A DNA stretch of 64,000 nucleotides. Source: Sepioteuthis lessoniana (lineage: Eukaryota > Mollusca > Cephalopoda > Myopsida > Loliginidae). This document shows, one piece after another, positions 52,585 to 62,926 of the stretch (the stretch's first letter is position 1; every line of letters begins with the position of its first letter). Position numbers and translations under genes: made by a program. Location of the stretch: NCBI GenBank assembly GCA_963585895.1, contig OY757916.1, positions 22,004,060 through 22,068,059 of the forward strand, read 5' to 3'. The notes beneath the pieces were generated by a model, which was not told where the DNA came from, ran no database searches, and worked only from the letters and a program-made list of their open reading frames with translations.

Positions 52585-53405
52585 TGGTCACACACAAAGT
52601 ACTGAGCAGGCTCATCGCTGCTGAGCTTACTCATCAGGCGATCAATGATTATTTTAGAGTTACTTCACCGTGAGTTTTCATATCTCGGTTATTCGTACAC
52701 TTTTTTTTAATACATCATGTCTGTTCAAAATGCTCTGAGCTGCTCTTGAAGTCAGTCGGTCAGAAAGGAGCAATAACCTCATTATTAGAGTAATTCCAAA
52801 ACGAGACACAAAGGAAACAGAAAAAGCTATAAATAAATAGATAAAATTAAAAAAAATAAATAAAAGTGGAGAAAATGAGAAAATAAGCGAATTAAATAGC
52901 TTGATAAAGAGAAGGATATTTAATAACAAAAGTAATATTTTGGAACGTTGATTTACAGTGAAGTCGATTGGTTTTTTGCTCTAAACTCCCAAGAAAAAAC
53001 ATCACATACATATACGAATAAATGTAGAATAAACACGATTCCATGACGTCTAGGCATAAAAAAGACCAGACAGGTTGACATGCCATTAAAATAAATCAAT
53101 CAATTTTTTTATTTTCCTTTTTTTTTTTTTGTCATTCTTCCCATCCTTAGTGGATTAAAATAGGGCTTTTTAAAGTGGTCTAAATAGACCCCCCCATGAG
53201 TGAATAAAACTTTGGTGCTAGCTTGGGGAATAAAAACATAGGGGACAACGGTGAATGAATTCATAATTTGCATTTAGAACCCTCTTTCTAACAGGAAAAG
53301 AAATATCGCTGGTACAAGTGGACTAGATACCGTACACCTAGCAGTGTGCCAGATTGGATTGGCTATTTAGTTATCTTATTTAATAGTTATTTTTTCAATA
53401 CCGAA
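52585..53405. other. No recognisable gene; SINE-C tail-like piece at 53062-53095
   Basis: CAGGTTGACATGCCATTAAA resembles the SINE-C tail. The block at 53150-53340 has GTCTAAATAGAC as a short palindrome and might be the end of a DNA transposon, but I could not confirm it. Confidence 0.35.
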
Positions 53406-53409
53406 TACT

Positions 53410-54048
53410 GTTTATATATTTTTTGCAAAAAACAACGTTATATATCAATCTATATGTCCTTTAGGAGGTTGTATCTCTGATAATGATAATATATATGTTG
53501 GTTTAACCTCAACTACCCTATCGAGGAGATTTACAATGCACCTTTCTGATAAAAGTTCCATATCACAGCATTTAAAAAAACATTCATGCCCAACAACAGA
53601 ATTACGAAAAATTCTCATCGACAACAAAACATCAAAATAACAAACAAAAACTACAGATTCTAGAAGCACTACATATTAGAAGCATGCAACTGACACTTAA
53701 CAGAATTAATTTTCAAACCAGTGATAATGTACTTAAATGTCTTTAGCTACTGACACTATTCATAGAAACACATTTAAAAGCAAACGCTACACACTCCAAC
53801 GGTAAAGACGCTCTTACATAGTAGTAATGCAAAAAACAAAATTTACATCACTATTGTAATAGATGTAAATGATGGCCCAAAGTCAGGCAGAAAGTACTTT
53901 GGATATATACAATAATGGAAAATATATCAATCAATTCCCGCTGAATACTATAAAAGCAATACGGCAATATGAACCGATCAACAAGAAAATATGTAGACAG
54001 AAAATGTCTATTATGTTCGATGAAATTTGTATTAATGAAAAAATGCTG

Positions 54049-54091
<43 letters not shown>
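53410..54091 (+). mobile_element. Penelope-like element, 3' region with hammerhead remnant and (TA)n end
   Basis: The plus strand encodes ICPLGGCISDNDNIYVGLTS and TLSRRFTMHLSDKSSISQHL (GIY-YIG domain; the YVG and Arg-His spacing are visible), then ELRKILIDNKTSK. It continues with a non-coding stretch, a hammerhead remnant (53860-53905), the TGTAGACAGAAAATGTCT hairpin (53992-54009) and a (TA)n tract (54053-54091). The order matches the 30.5-kb copy. Confidence 0.8.
53860..53905 (+). ncRNA. Penelope-type hammerhead motif, decayed
   Basis: An ATGATGGCC block, an intact GAAA (53890-53893) and the palindromic helix III AGTACT (53893-53898) are present, but the first three bases of the core differ from the CTG seen at 30.6 kb. 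Helix III has a different palindrome from the 30.6-kb copy (AGCGCT), a change that keeps self-pairing. Confidence 0.6.
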
Positions 54092-54093
<2 letters not shown>

Positions 54094-54210
54094 GTAAGTT
54101 AATTATTTGTAGGTAATTATATTGTTAAACGAATTGGAGCTTATTTGTTTTCACTTAGTCAAATAGTTTCAATTATTGCTATTGCAGCGCAAGTTATCCA
54201 CAGTCAACGC

Positions 54211-54278
54211 CAAGTTTCCAACCTTATTTTCTCTTTAAAGTGCCTGCACCTTTAAGAGAAAATAGGGTTGGGAACTTG
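54211..54278. repeat. Strong 68-nt hairpin
   Basis: Arms 54211-54240 and 54250-54278 are inverted repeats of about 29 bp with two or three mismatches around a 9-base loop (TGCCTGCAC). The size resembles a microRNA precursor, but the tip of a fold-back element is just as likely. Confidence 0.7.
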
Positions 54279-54504
54279 TTTGCCACAAAAGCAATTTGAA
54301 GAATAGTGTTGGAATAATCAAACAGGTGCTCGGGATTGGTAAAAACAGGCCGATTGATTGAATCTAGCCTCTCCGACCGCCCGTCTAGCTCATTTAAACC
54401 AAAGTTGAGTGGTCCAGGTCACTTGACTGCAGCAGGTGCCGAGTCATGGACTGCTCAGCCACTGGGATCCCGTCCTCAATCATTACAGTTCACCACCCAC
54501 GCCA

Positions 54505-54578
54505 AACATGATCTAACCACTTTGCAGAGTTGCAGTCGGTGTATTCCACAGCTCTAGCCCACAGGGCAGTCTGATTGG
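54505..54578 (-). mobile_element. HMT head fragment
   Basis: TTGCAGAGTTGCAGTCGGTG, then TATTCCACAGCTCTAGCC, matches the outermost head monomer in minus orientation. The rest of the element is absent. Confidence 0.7.
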
Positions 54579-54987
54579 GAGTGACGGCCAAGAGAGAGGA
54601 ATCGTTCAAATACGTCCTGTTCAAAACATGTAATTTTTTTGAAATGAACGAGCGATTCTGATATTTTTGGCGCCGTTGATATAATCTTGTCACAAAAGAA
54701 AACGTTTAAAAAACAATTATATTTTAAACGAGTTATTTTATAAAATATACTGGATTTTTTTTTAGGCATCCCATTTTATAATAGATTATGAGATGTGTTT
54801 TGGAAGAAAATAATGATATAAATAAAAGTATCAATTTAAAAAGGATATATAAATATATATAATCAATTGGTACAAACAAATTTTATTTGGACGTCTACTA
54901 CGGGAGTCATAATCTATTTGTCAAAATAAAAAACAAATGAATTATGATTACCTTAATATACGTCCTAATACATATATATATATATAT

Positions 54988-55245
54988 TCCAAGTTTGTAG
55001 AGTGTTCGCCAATGGCCCGGGAGACCGGTGTTTAATCTCTGGTCGAGTCATACAAAAGACACGAAAATACTACTTCATGTTGCCTTGCTTAACACTCAAC
55101 ATTATAATGTATAGGTTAAGGGTAAGTGGATCAATCCAAGGAAAAGAGTAGCGCCCTCACCTGCACCTCGGTGTAGTAGGTATTGAAAAGGGAGCCTTCG
55201 GGTCGCCCTCGACTACTGTTGCCAAATTTACGTACTTTTTTAAGA
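54988..55245 (+). mobile_element. SINE-A, diverged
   Basis: A plus-strand copy with a damaged A box, B-box equivalent GTTTAATCTC, and a full body to CCCTCGACTACTGTTGCC. It is older than the copies at 8.0, 17.9 and 39.1 kb. Confidence 0.85.
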
Positions 55246-55324
55246 AAAACTCACTATAAATTTATTTCAGCTGGCTACTAAAAAGCCGCCATCCTCTTCA
55301 AATAGCAGTCACACAATGGTTGAT

Positions 55325-55850
55325 AGATTGTTTGGGTTTCATGGCATATCTACTTTTATAGGTTCTCTAATGCCAAATCCATTTTTATGCAAATAATCAG
55401 TTCTATTTCAAACAATTCAGTTTAGCATAAATACACAGTTTAATCGTCAAAAACATTTCTATTTAAAGCTATCCAGTTGAGTCAAACAGTTCTAATTCAA
55501 CGAATTCTGTTTAGTATAAGTAATGATCTTGTTTACACACAGTTAAATGTCAAAACAGTTACCTTTTTTAACAATTCAATTTAGCATGAGTACAGTTTCA
55601 ATATCAAAAACAGTTCCATTTCAAAATACTAAGTTCAGCATAAGTACGCAGTTTAGTTATATTTGACCCATCAGGTGTAACCACTCTGGGCCAGAATAGA
55701 CCTGGGAGTTATAGCAATGAAGAGGTACTCTGCATTCCCTAAAGCTTCAGCACAACTCGAACCTCACTATCAGATTGCTTAGTGTTATATCTAGGTCACT
55801 CTTTGGAGAGGGGTCTCACCACTATGCAGTCGCTGTATTCTATAATGGAT
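55325..55850 (-). mobile_element. HMT element, complete-looking copy
   Basis: The tail is at the left (GGTTTCATGGCATATC.. on the plus strand), then five or six array units, then the head (55670-55850), with a deletion near the stem (CCACTCTGGGCCAG remains). ATGGTTGATAG and ATGGATAGAAA at the two ends are a possible degraded TSD. Confidence 0.85.
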
Positions 55851-55854
55851 AGAA

Positions 55855-56405
55855 AGGTTAACAATAATACTCGTTAAAAAAAAAACAAAAAGAAAAAAAA
55901 GAACAAAACAAAAAGAAAAAACAAAAAACAAAAAACAAAACAAAGAAAAACTATTCTTTAAGATAAAGGGAAAAGATCAAACAGAACCTGGTTAGACACT
56001 GTCGCCAATCATCTGGGTTAACTCCATGTTGATGTCTTTCCTTGTTTATCTACAAGTTATTTTGTTTAACAGCAGGTATCGTTTTACCAATTTAACTTTT
56101 TCTATTTTAAGAATATATGTTTCTTTCTTTATTTATATCTTTATTAAAAAGTCATGGAGGTAATGTTACTATAAGTTCTAAACTTTTCTTTTATGAAAAA
56201 GATTCATTGTTTTTTTTCCTATACCAATTTACGTTTAAAATTTAGTCTTTCTTTAATTGATGTATCGCTATTTTGATATTTAACTCCGAATACTGCCGAT
56301 TTAGTTGCCATTAAAGTCCACAGTCATTTTATTAATTAATCCTTGATAATTATCTCCTTAATCATCAAATTAGATATGTTTATAAGCTACCATTACCCTT
56401 AAGTT
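55855..56405. other. A-rich and T-rich sequence, no gene
   Basis: An (AAAAC)n-like stretch occupies 55875-55950. The rest is AT-rich without assignable content. Confidence 0.4.
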
Positions 56406-56407
56406 AA

Positions 56408-56451
56408 TTCTTCTTCTTCTTCTTCTTCTTCTTCTTCTTCTTCTTCTTCTT
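56408..56451. repeat. (TTC)n microsatellite
   Basis: About 14 TTC units. Confidence 0.96.
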
Positions 56452-56484
56452 GCTTTTACTATTGGTACCTTTATGGTTTCTTGC

Positions 56485-57028
56485 CCAGTCAGCTGGGGCT
56501 GTAGAATACAGACCCCCCCACCTAACGAGTGTCCTGGATATGACACTAAACAATCTGATGGTGAATGTCCAGCAGTGCTGGAGCTTTGGGGAATGCGGAG
56601 TACCCCTTCATTGCCATCGCTCCCAGGTCCACTCTGGCCCAGAGTGGTAGCACCTGATAGGGACCTATCTATGGGTTAAAAAGAAATAACAGCATACTTA
56701 TGCTAAAATGAATTGAGTAAACTGAATTGCTTGAAATAGAAACGTTTTTGACAATTAAACCGTACTTACATTTAAACTGCATCCTTATGCTTAACTGAAT
56801 TATTTCAAATAGAACTGTCTTTCGACAATAAAAGTGTATTTACACTTAACTGAATTGTTACATATAGCTGATTGAATAGTTTGAAATGGAAATGTTTTTG
56901 ACAATTAAACTGTGTACTTATGCTAAACTGAATTTTTAAAAAATAGAACAGATTATTTACATAAAAATTGATTTGGCGTTAAATAATCACAAAGGTTGAT
57001 ATGCCATAAAACCAAACAAACCAAACCA
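56485..57028 (+). mobile_element. HMT element, complete copy with perfect head stem
   Basis: The head (56485-56680) contains the perfect palindrome CCACTCTGGCCCAGAGTGG (56629-56647). The array has units built on ACTTATGCTAAA, and the tail GGCGTTAAATAATC ends in AAACCAAACAAACCAAACC. It is very close in sequence to the copy at 26917. Confidence 0.9.
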
Positions 57029-57029
57029 A

Positions 57030-57452
57030 ACCTTATTGGCTTCAGTATCAACGGTAATGATATTATAACTTTCATTCTCGTGTAGTTATCCCTATCAATT
57101 TATCTATTCGTACCCTTTGTCACATGAGTTTAAATTCATTTTTACGTGGGCATTTGAAAATTTGTTCATTCCCTCCATTTAATAGTTGCCTCTTGACTTT
57201 GTATCTAATGATACTTATTTTTTTCTCCAGGTTACGTCTACCGTTGAAGCTTTCTGGAGTAGAAAATTTCTTAATATCTAAATTCAATTTTCGTAGTTAG
57301 GGCTCCTTCTTTCAAACTAAAAAAACCACCTTGATAGGGCCGTTTGGTTTTTAAGTAGCGAATTGGCGAAGGAATGTTTATCGTTGTAGAACCAATTTCC
57401 CTCTGTGATTGCAAAATAAACTTTCTCATTCTAAATATTTTCCATAGGGAAA
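57030..57452. other. No recognisable gene or repeat
   Basis: AT-rich sequence. Nothing assignable. Confidence 0.35.
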
Positions 57453-57454
57453 AC

Positions 57455-57743
57455 ACACTTCCCCACCCGGGGTTTGACCACTTTGGTGAAGGAATTAACG
57501 GTTGCTACTTGCGTGATGCAAAGCAGTTCTAATGAATTGAGCATTTCGGTATCCGATCGCAAAATATAAACAAACAAAAGTTATTACATATAAGATAATT
57601 CCCAAGCTGACGCTGAGTCGCAGACTTGGCTTAGGGGTATGTCATCAGACAGACGAAAATTAGGCCGGTTTCGATTCCTACTTTGAGCCTATAGCGTGTC
57701 TAGTCACGCTGATGAGTTGTAATACAATCAAACAGTCTGTCGG

Positions 57744-57748
<5 letters not shown>
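57455..57748 (+). mobile_element. Hammerhead-bearing tRNA-like repeat, third copy
   Basis: It matches the 310-bp monomer at 4015-4324 in order: GTTTGACCAC, AAGGAATTAA, TGATGCAAAGCA and GAATTGAGCA. It then shows a perfect pol III A box (TGGCTTAGGGG, 57627-57637), a near-perfect B box (GGTTTCGATTCC, 57667-57678) and the hammerhead fold ending at 57741. It is a single unit here. Confidence 0.72.
57701..57746 (+). ncRNA. Hammerhead ribozyme-like fold, copy 3
   Basis: The core CTGATGA (57709-57715) is perfect. Helix II is GUUGU/ACAAU. The GAAA strand has one change (CAAA). Helix III is ACA/UGU with loop GUC, and predicted cleavage follows C57741. Helix I pairs UCAC with GUGA, where copy 2 pairs CCAC with GUGG, a compensated base pair. 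Confidence 0.7.

Positions 57749-57775
<27 letters not shown>
57748..57775. repeat. (TA)n microsatellite
   Basis: A TA run of about 28 bp directly after the hammerhead copy. Confidence 0.95.
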
Positions 57776-57777
<2 letters not shown>

Positions 57778-57894
57778 AATGTAAATCAAAATATAATGAT
57801 TGAAATTTTGATACTTGTCCATGATAACAGATTAGGAATAAAGAAAGTTAAAGCTGAATTATTTACGAGAAAAATCGTTTTGATCTTCGCTTAT

Positions 57895-58470
57895 GTCAGT
57901 TTCAATATTGGTAGGTATTTGTTGAGGTGGATGTTATTATATGATTCGATATTCAGTTTCAGTATTGGCAGGTATTTGTTGAGGTGGACGTTATTACATG
58001 ATTCAATATTCATTTTCAGTATTGGCAGGTATTTGTTGAAGTGGGGGTTATTATATGATTCAATTTTCAGTTTCAGTATTGGCATATATTTCTTGAAGGG
58101 GACGTTATCATATGATTCAATATTCATTTTTCAGTATTGGCAGGTATTTGTTGAAGGGGACGTTATTATATGATTCACTAATCCGGTTCAGTATTGGCAG
58201 GTATTTATTGAAGGGGGCGTTATTATATGATTCAAATTCAGTTTCTATATTGGCAGGTATTTGTTGAAATTGGCGTTATTATATGATTCATTATTCAGTT
58301 TCAGTATTGGTATTTGTTGAAGTAGGTGTTATTATATGATTCCATTTTCAGTTTCAGTATTGGCAGGTATTTATTGAAGGGGGCGTTATTATAAGATTCG
58401 AATTCAGTTTCAGTATTGGCAGGTATTTGTTGAAATTGGCGTTATTATATGATTTAATATTTAGTTTTTT
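57895..58470. repeat. 57-bp minisatellite, about ten units
   Basis: Units read AGTATTGGCAGGTATTTGTT and then GACGTTATTATATGATTCA. Some units are shortened. Variants alternate (AAATTGGCG and AAGGGGGCG types at 58200-58440), suggesting duplication of two-unit blocks. Confidence 0.92.
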
Positions 58471-58621
58471 ATAACTGTTATGTATTTTGTAAAACAATTT
58501 TAGTCTTGAAACAGGAAACTTTTTAAAAAAATCCTCCCCATCAAATCCATCGTTGCCATCTAAAAATTATGCAAGAATTAAAGTTGCGTTTACATTTATT
58601 GGTTATTCATTCTTTTCTCAT

Positions 58622-59382
58622 TGTTGGGTATCACCCACCTTTTTCCACACAATGAACTAGTCCATCTGCCATATATAGCAGTAGCTACTAATACCAGGGA
58701 AGACTAGAAGATGAAGAGCAGCTTCTTATAGGAATAGTTTGCCTCAGATTTTCAGGACTCTGCTCAGTATTCTAGCTGATCTTACTGTTTATTTATCTGT
58801 GTATCTCATCCTCATTGTTCTTTCTTGACGATACCTAAACAATAGCCGGAAGACAACCCAGGGTGAATATTTTTAATTTCTTTTCAATTTTATTCTTTGT
58901 GGGTTTAACTCAGATTTACAGGACTCTTCTCAGTATTCCAGCTGATCTCCTATATTTTCTGATATCTCTTATCATTATTCTTTCTTGGTGATACCTAAAC
59001 GATACCCGAAAGACGATTCTGAGTGAGTATTTTTTCATTTCTTAAAACCGCAAAGCTCACCGAACTTGCTCATATTACAAACGGGTTATAAGATGGTCAT
59101 TGTCAAAATAATGGACGTAGAGTCAGTTTTCTCAACATTTTGGAAAATTATTTGTTGGGTATCACCCACCCTTTTCCACACAATGAACTAGTGCATCTGC
59201 CATATATAGCAGTAGCTACTAATACCAGCGGCAGACTAGAAGGTGTAGAGCAGTTTCATATAGAATAGTATTAGAGCGTTGGAGACTGGAGATCGCACTA
59301 GATCACCTTACTTGCTACCGTAATAACGGAAGCCAATACTATCGTTTGACTATATCTTTATTCTGTATTCACTAATCCTAAA
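58622..59382. repeat. Dispersed repeat of about 640 bp, copy 1, with partial tandem copy
   Basis: 58741-59382 matches 62927-63563 at well over 90 percent. A block of about 120 bp beginning GTTGGGTATCACCCACC is present twice here (58625 and 59156) and once in the second copy (63340), so the unit is about 530 bp in tandem. There is no open frame and I do not know the family. The sequence CAGGACTCTTCTCAGTATTC resembles a phrase at the end of the RLE-type LINE. Confidence 0.85.
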
Positions 59383-59399
59383 AAGCCTCTCTGTTTTTT

Positions 59400-59580
59400 T
59401 GTACAATTCTCTGTTCCCCCTTTTCCGTTAAAAGCTCTATTTCGCTAAAAAATTTCTTTGCTTTGTATTCGGTAGACAAAAAAACTTTGGCTTGAACTCG
59501 GCGTTAAGCAAATCATAGATTTTTTCTCGTTTCTTTTCTTGCTCACACATATGGGCTGACTTTTACTCTTTAAAAAGGAT
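59400..59580 (-). pseudogene. Tc1-type transposase, N-terminal remnant
   Basis: The minus strand matches the 1030-1215 region: RIYDLLNA-like sequence and then a TVYKVKK-like helix-turn-helix segment (GCGTTAAGCAAATCATAGAT on the plus strand in both). The rest of the transposase is absent. Confidence 0.68.
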
Positions 59581-59604
59581 GAGAAATATTTATAGATCTA
59601 AAAG

Positions 59605-60000
59605 GTTTGATTGATTGATTGATTGATTTTAACGGCTTGTCAACCCGTCTCGCGTTATTTTATAACTTGTGGTTGAGACATCGCATCCATTTGTAAGTTG
59701 ATATTTAGATTTTGTGTGTTGATGTTTCTGATTTTTTTATGGTCCTAACGAACATGAATAAGTTTTAAACAGATCTATTTTGCGCATAGAGGGACCCTAA
59801 CAGATAATATCTTAAAACGTCAGAATGGACATACGAGTAATTGAAATGAAGGGGTATTTCACACTTCTCATTTTTCCAGAAGTGGAGTCTCACCCTCAGA
59901 TTCGGTTTTATGTCATATCCAGAACATACATTTTTTGAGGGGGCCTTACACTTCGGCAGCGTATACAGGTACTGTATCCTAAACTCCGTCGACAGGCCCA
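59605..60000 (-). mobile_element. HMT element, very old copy
   Basis: The minus strand shows a weak tail near 59605-59680 and a head with blocks corresponding to GAAGGGGTA, AGATTCGGTTTTATGTCATA and CCAGAACATACA on the plus strand. It is much more diverged than other copies. Confidence 0.55.
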
Positions 60001-60004
60001 GACC

Positions 60005-60588
60005 TGAACGAGTTGATTATGTTGTAGCATGTTTTCGTTAGGAGCCAAAGTAATATTTCAAATTTTGGATGACGAATAACTGGCGTGACACAATCTTCTC
60101 TTTGAGCGATTGCTTCATTTCTGTGGTTGGAAAATCTGTTTTGCATACCGATAAAACTATTTCTTCCTTTTTTTCTTCATACGAAGAAGAATCTTTTTTT
60201 TTATTGACTAATCGACATTCTTGTTCCTTGTTCCAATTAAAGTCAGACACTAGTCAGTTTAATGCCTGGTTTTACACACTTCATTTCTTTTTTCTTTTTT
60301 CACTTCTAAAACCAGAACACACAGGATTTTGTTATTCTTGTGCACTGCAAGACAGATGGCGAACAAATCTTAGACTTGCGTTTTTTTTATTAGGGAATAA
60401 ATAAACGCAATTGCTTACGATTCGGTTTCAAGACACATTAACTTTTACAGACTCAAGTTTTCTTTTGAATATTTTTTTACTGCAGTCTGTTAGTTAATTC
60501 AGTGCAGATTAAAAAGAACAACCTTTTCTGAGCACAGAACATTCCCAGTATCATGATATTTGTATTTTTGAAAAGGGTCTCAGTTGAA
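60005..60588. other. No recognisable gene or repeat
   Basis: The 111-codon plus-strand frame at 60069-60404 is Phe/Ser/Leu-rich from T-rich DNA and shows no domain. I do not regard it as a gene. Confidence 0.4.
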
Positions 60589-60592
60589 AACT

Positions 60593-60595
60593 CGT

Positions 60596-60678
<83 letters not shown>

Positions 60679-61085
60679 TTATAGTTTTTCACATCAGCGT
60701 AAGATGATGGTCTTTTACTGGAGATTGAGTGACAGCAAGTCCCCTCAAGTCTCTAGGACTCTTCTCAGTATTCTGGCCGTTTTCAATAATGCTGTTGTTT
60801 GGATGGTCTCCACTCGGCCGCCAACTTCTAAATCTTCCAGGCCCTTTAATAATCCTTTAGTTACCGTGCTAAAAGCACCAATCACAATTGTTATAAGTGT
60901 CACCTTCATGTTCCATAGTTTTTTTCAATTCTCTAGCAAGGTCGTGGTACTTATCTCTCTTTTCACATTCTTTCAGTTTTATTCTGTGGTCTGCCGGGAC
61001 AGCAAAGTCGACAATTTTGCAGATTTTCTTTTTTTGTTGTTGATTATTATAAGGTCTGGTCTTCGGGCCGAGATATTATTCCTTT
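60593..61085 (-). mobile_element. RLE-type LINE, copy 1 of a four-copy stack
   Basis: The left end is its 3' tail, (TTC)n then (TTA)n on the plus strand (60593-60675). The minus strand continues into GLLKGLEDLEVGGRVETIQT, IPIVIGALGT-like sequence, and the endonuclease end (VDFAVPADH-like) with RPDL near 61055. The right end falls at the 3' end of the next copy. Confidence 0.85.
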
Positions 61086-61351
61086 AGAGTTTTTTACATC
61101 AGCGTTAGCGGATGGTTTTTCACTGGAGTTTGAGTGACAGCGAGTCCCCTCATGACTCCAGGACTCTTCTCAGTATTCTGGCCGTTTTCAATAATGCTAT
61201 CGTTTGGATGGTCACCACTCGTCCGCCAACTTCCAAGACCTCCAGGCCCTTTAATAATCCTTCAGTTACTGTGCCAAAAGCACCAATCACAATTGGTACT
61301 ATTGGTACCCCCATGTTTGTCATATTTTTCAATTCTCTTGCAAGGTCGAGG
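61086..61351 (-). mobile_element. RLE-type LINE, copy 2 of a four-copy stack
   Basis: A 5'-truncated minus-strand copy: RRVLES, ALLKTARIL, GLEVLEVGGRVVTIQT and GVPIVPIVIGAFGTV. It is bounded on the right by the TTC/TTA tail of the next copy, as if this one had inserted into that tail. Confidence 0.85.
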
Positions 61352-61365
61352 TGCTTCTTCTTCTT

Positions 61366-61396
<31 letters not shown>

Positions 61397-61855
61397 TTAT
61401 TATTATTATTATTATTAGTATTCCATGGTAGATTTTCACATCAGCATTAGCTGATAATCTTTCACTAGAGTCTAAGTGACTTCAAGTTTTCGGGGCTGGC
61501 TCTTCTCTGTATTCTGTCCGATCTCGGTAATGCTGTAGTCTAGATTGTCTCCACTCGTCCTCTTATTTCCAAGTCCTCCAGTCCTTGTACTAATCCTTTG
61601 GTGACTGTACCAAGAGCACCAATTACAATTTATATAGCCGTCACTTTCATGTTCCCCAGTTTTTTTCAATTTCCTAGCAAGGTCGAGGTACTTATCCTTC
61701 TTTTTGATTTATTTCAATCTTATTCTGAGGTCAGCCGAGACAATAAAGTCCTCAATTCTGCAAGTTATCTTTTTTTTGTTGATTTTATAAGGTCCGGTTG
61801 TCCGGCTGTGATTAGGTGATCCGTTTATATCTCAATAATTATAATACTTCTCGCA
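61352..61855 (-). mobile_element. RLE-type LINE, copy 3 of a four-copy stack
   Basis: The (TTC)n(TTA)n tail at 61352-61416 belongs to this copy. The minus strand then shows the 3' region, VRALGTVTKGL-like, LDLARKLKK-like, and FIVSADLRIRLK with GPYK(I)N-type endonuclease sequence to about 61815. Confidence 0.83.
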
Positions 61856-62720
61856 TGTTTTTCACACCAGCGTTCGCTGATGGTCCTTCACTGGAGTCTG
61901 AGTGACTGCAAATTTCCTCAAGTCTCCAAGACTTTTCTCATTATTCTTGACGATCTCAACAATACTGCAGTTTGGATTGTCTTTACTCGTCCTCCAGTTT
62001 CCAACTCTCCCAGTACCCTTACCAAGCCTTTGGGGACCGTGTGCGAATTGCAATTGCTATCACCTTCTCTCCTGTGTAACTCACCTTTTTTAGATCTCTA
62101 GCAAGGTCTTAGTACACGCCTCTCTTTTCACTTTCTTTGATTTTCACTCTGTGGTCCGTCGGGAGGGCAACATCGACTATACATCATGTTCCCATTTTTT
62201 AATAAGTTCTAATTCTGGTCTGTTTGTATTTCAAAATCCCAAATAATTTGATATCTCTCATTCTCCAGAACGGATTCTCGTTTGTACACATACCTTTAAG
62301 GTAAAGCAAAAAATAAAGTTTGCGACCATAGTCGAAGATTACCCGAAGGCTCCCTTTTCGATATCTACTACACCAAGGTGTAATGGAGGGCGCTACTCCT
62401 TTCCTTGGATTGCTCCATTTTACCCTTGATCCGTACCTTATAATGCTGAGTGTTAAGCAAGGAGACATCAAGTACCATTTTTTGAGTCTTTGGTATGACT
62501 CGACCTGAGATTGAACCCAGGCTCCAGGGCCATTGGCGAACACTCTAACCGGTCGGCCAATGTCCGGTCCTCTAAGGTAGTAGGGCCAAAATTTCAATTT
62601 CTCGCACAATTTCCAGTGGATCACATTTCCTTCCCGGTCGTGTTTAGTTGTATACTCCTTTTCCGCTTGTTTGCTACCTTTGCTTATTATGTGATTAATC
62701 GTTTCGTCTTTATCCCCAAA
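61856..62720 (-). mobile_element. RLE-type LINE, copy 4 of a four-copy stack, with SINE-A inside
   Basis: This is the longest copy. From the right the minus strand reads DKDETINHIISKGSKQAEKE (the finger region, about 62715-62640), then NVIHWKLCEKLKFWPYYLRG. A SINE-A (62302-62573) follows, then NENPFWRMRDIKLFGILKYK, IVDVALPTDHRVKIKESEKR, and the LARDLKK/VETIQT end near 61950. There is no long (TAA)n run at its left end. Confidence 0.85.
62302..62573 (-). mobile_element. SINE-A
   Basis: A minus-strand copy inserted in the RLE-type LINE between the LRG and CTNENP codons. It has a TAAAGCAAAAAATAAAG-like tail at the left and a tRNA-like head at the right with small changes. Confidence 0.9.
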
Positions 62721-62724
62721 TAAC

Positions 62725-62925
62725 CTCCAATGGCTATTTTGTTATGTATTATCAATTTTAACTTTAATGTAATTGGTCCACACGGCGTTGTTTCGTGCTG
62801 CTATTTGAAGAGATTAGGTTTCTATCTTAAGGTTTCCTTTTCGTAGGCGTATCCAGAGAGATTTTGCTCGCTTGTAGCTTGAAATACACATACAGTTATG
62901 TTATTTTTTTTATTCGTTGCGAGTT
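62725..62925. other. No recognisable gene or repeat
   Basis: This may still contain upstream RLE-type LINE sequence too decayed to follow. Confidence 0.3.
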
Positions 62926-62926
62926 T

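Noticed and set aside
53150-53340. Possible hAT-type transposon end
   Set aside because: A short palindrome (GTCTAAATAGAC) alone is insufficient. No 8-bp TSD or matching second terminus was found.
60069-60404. 111-codon plus-strand frame as a gene
   Set aside because: Composition follows T-rich DNA, there is no domain, and an overlapping frame is open on the other strand.
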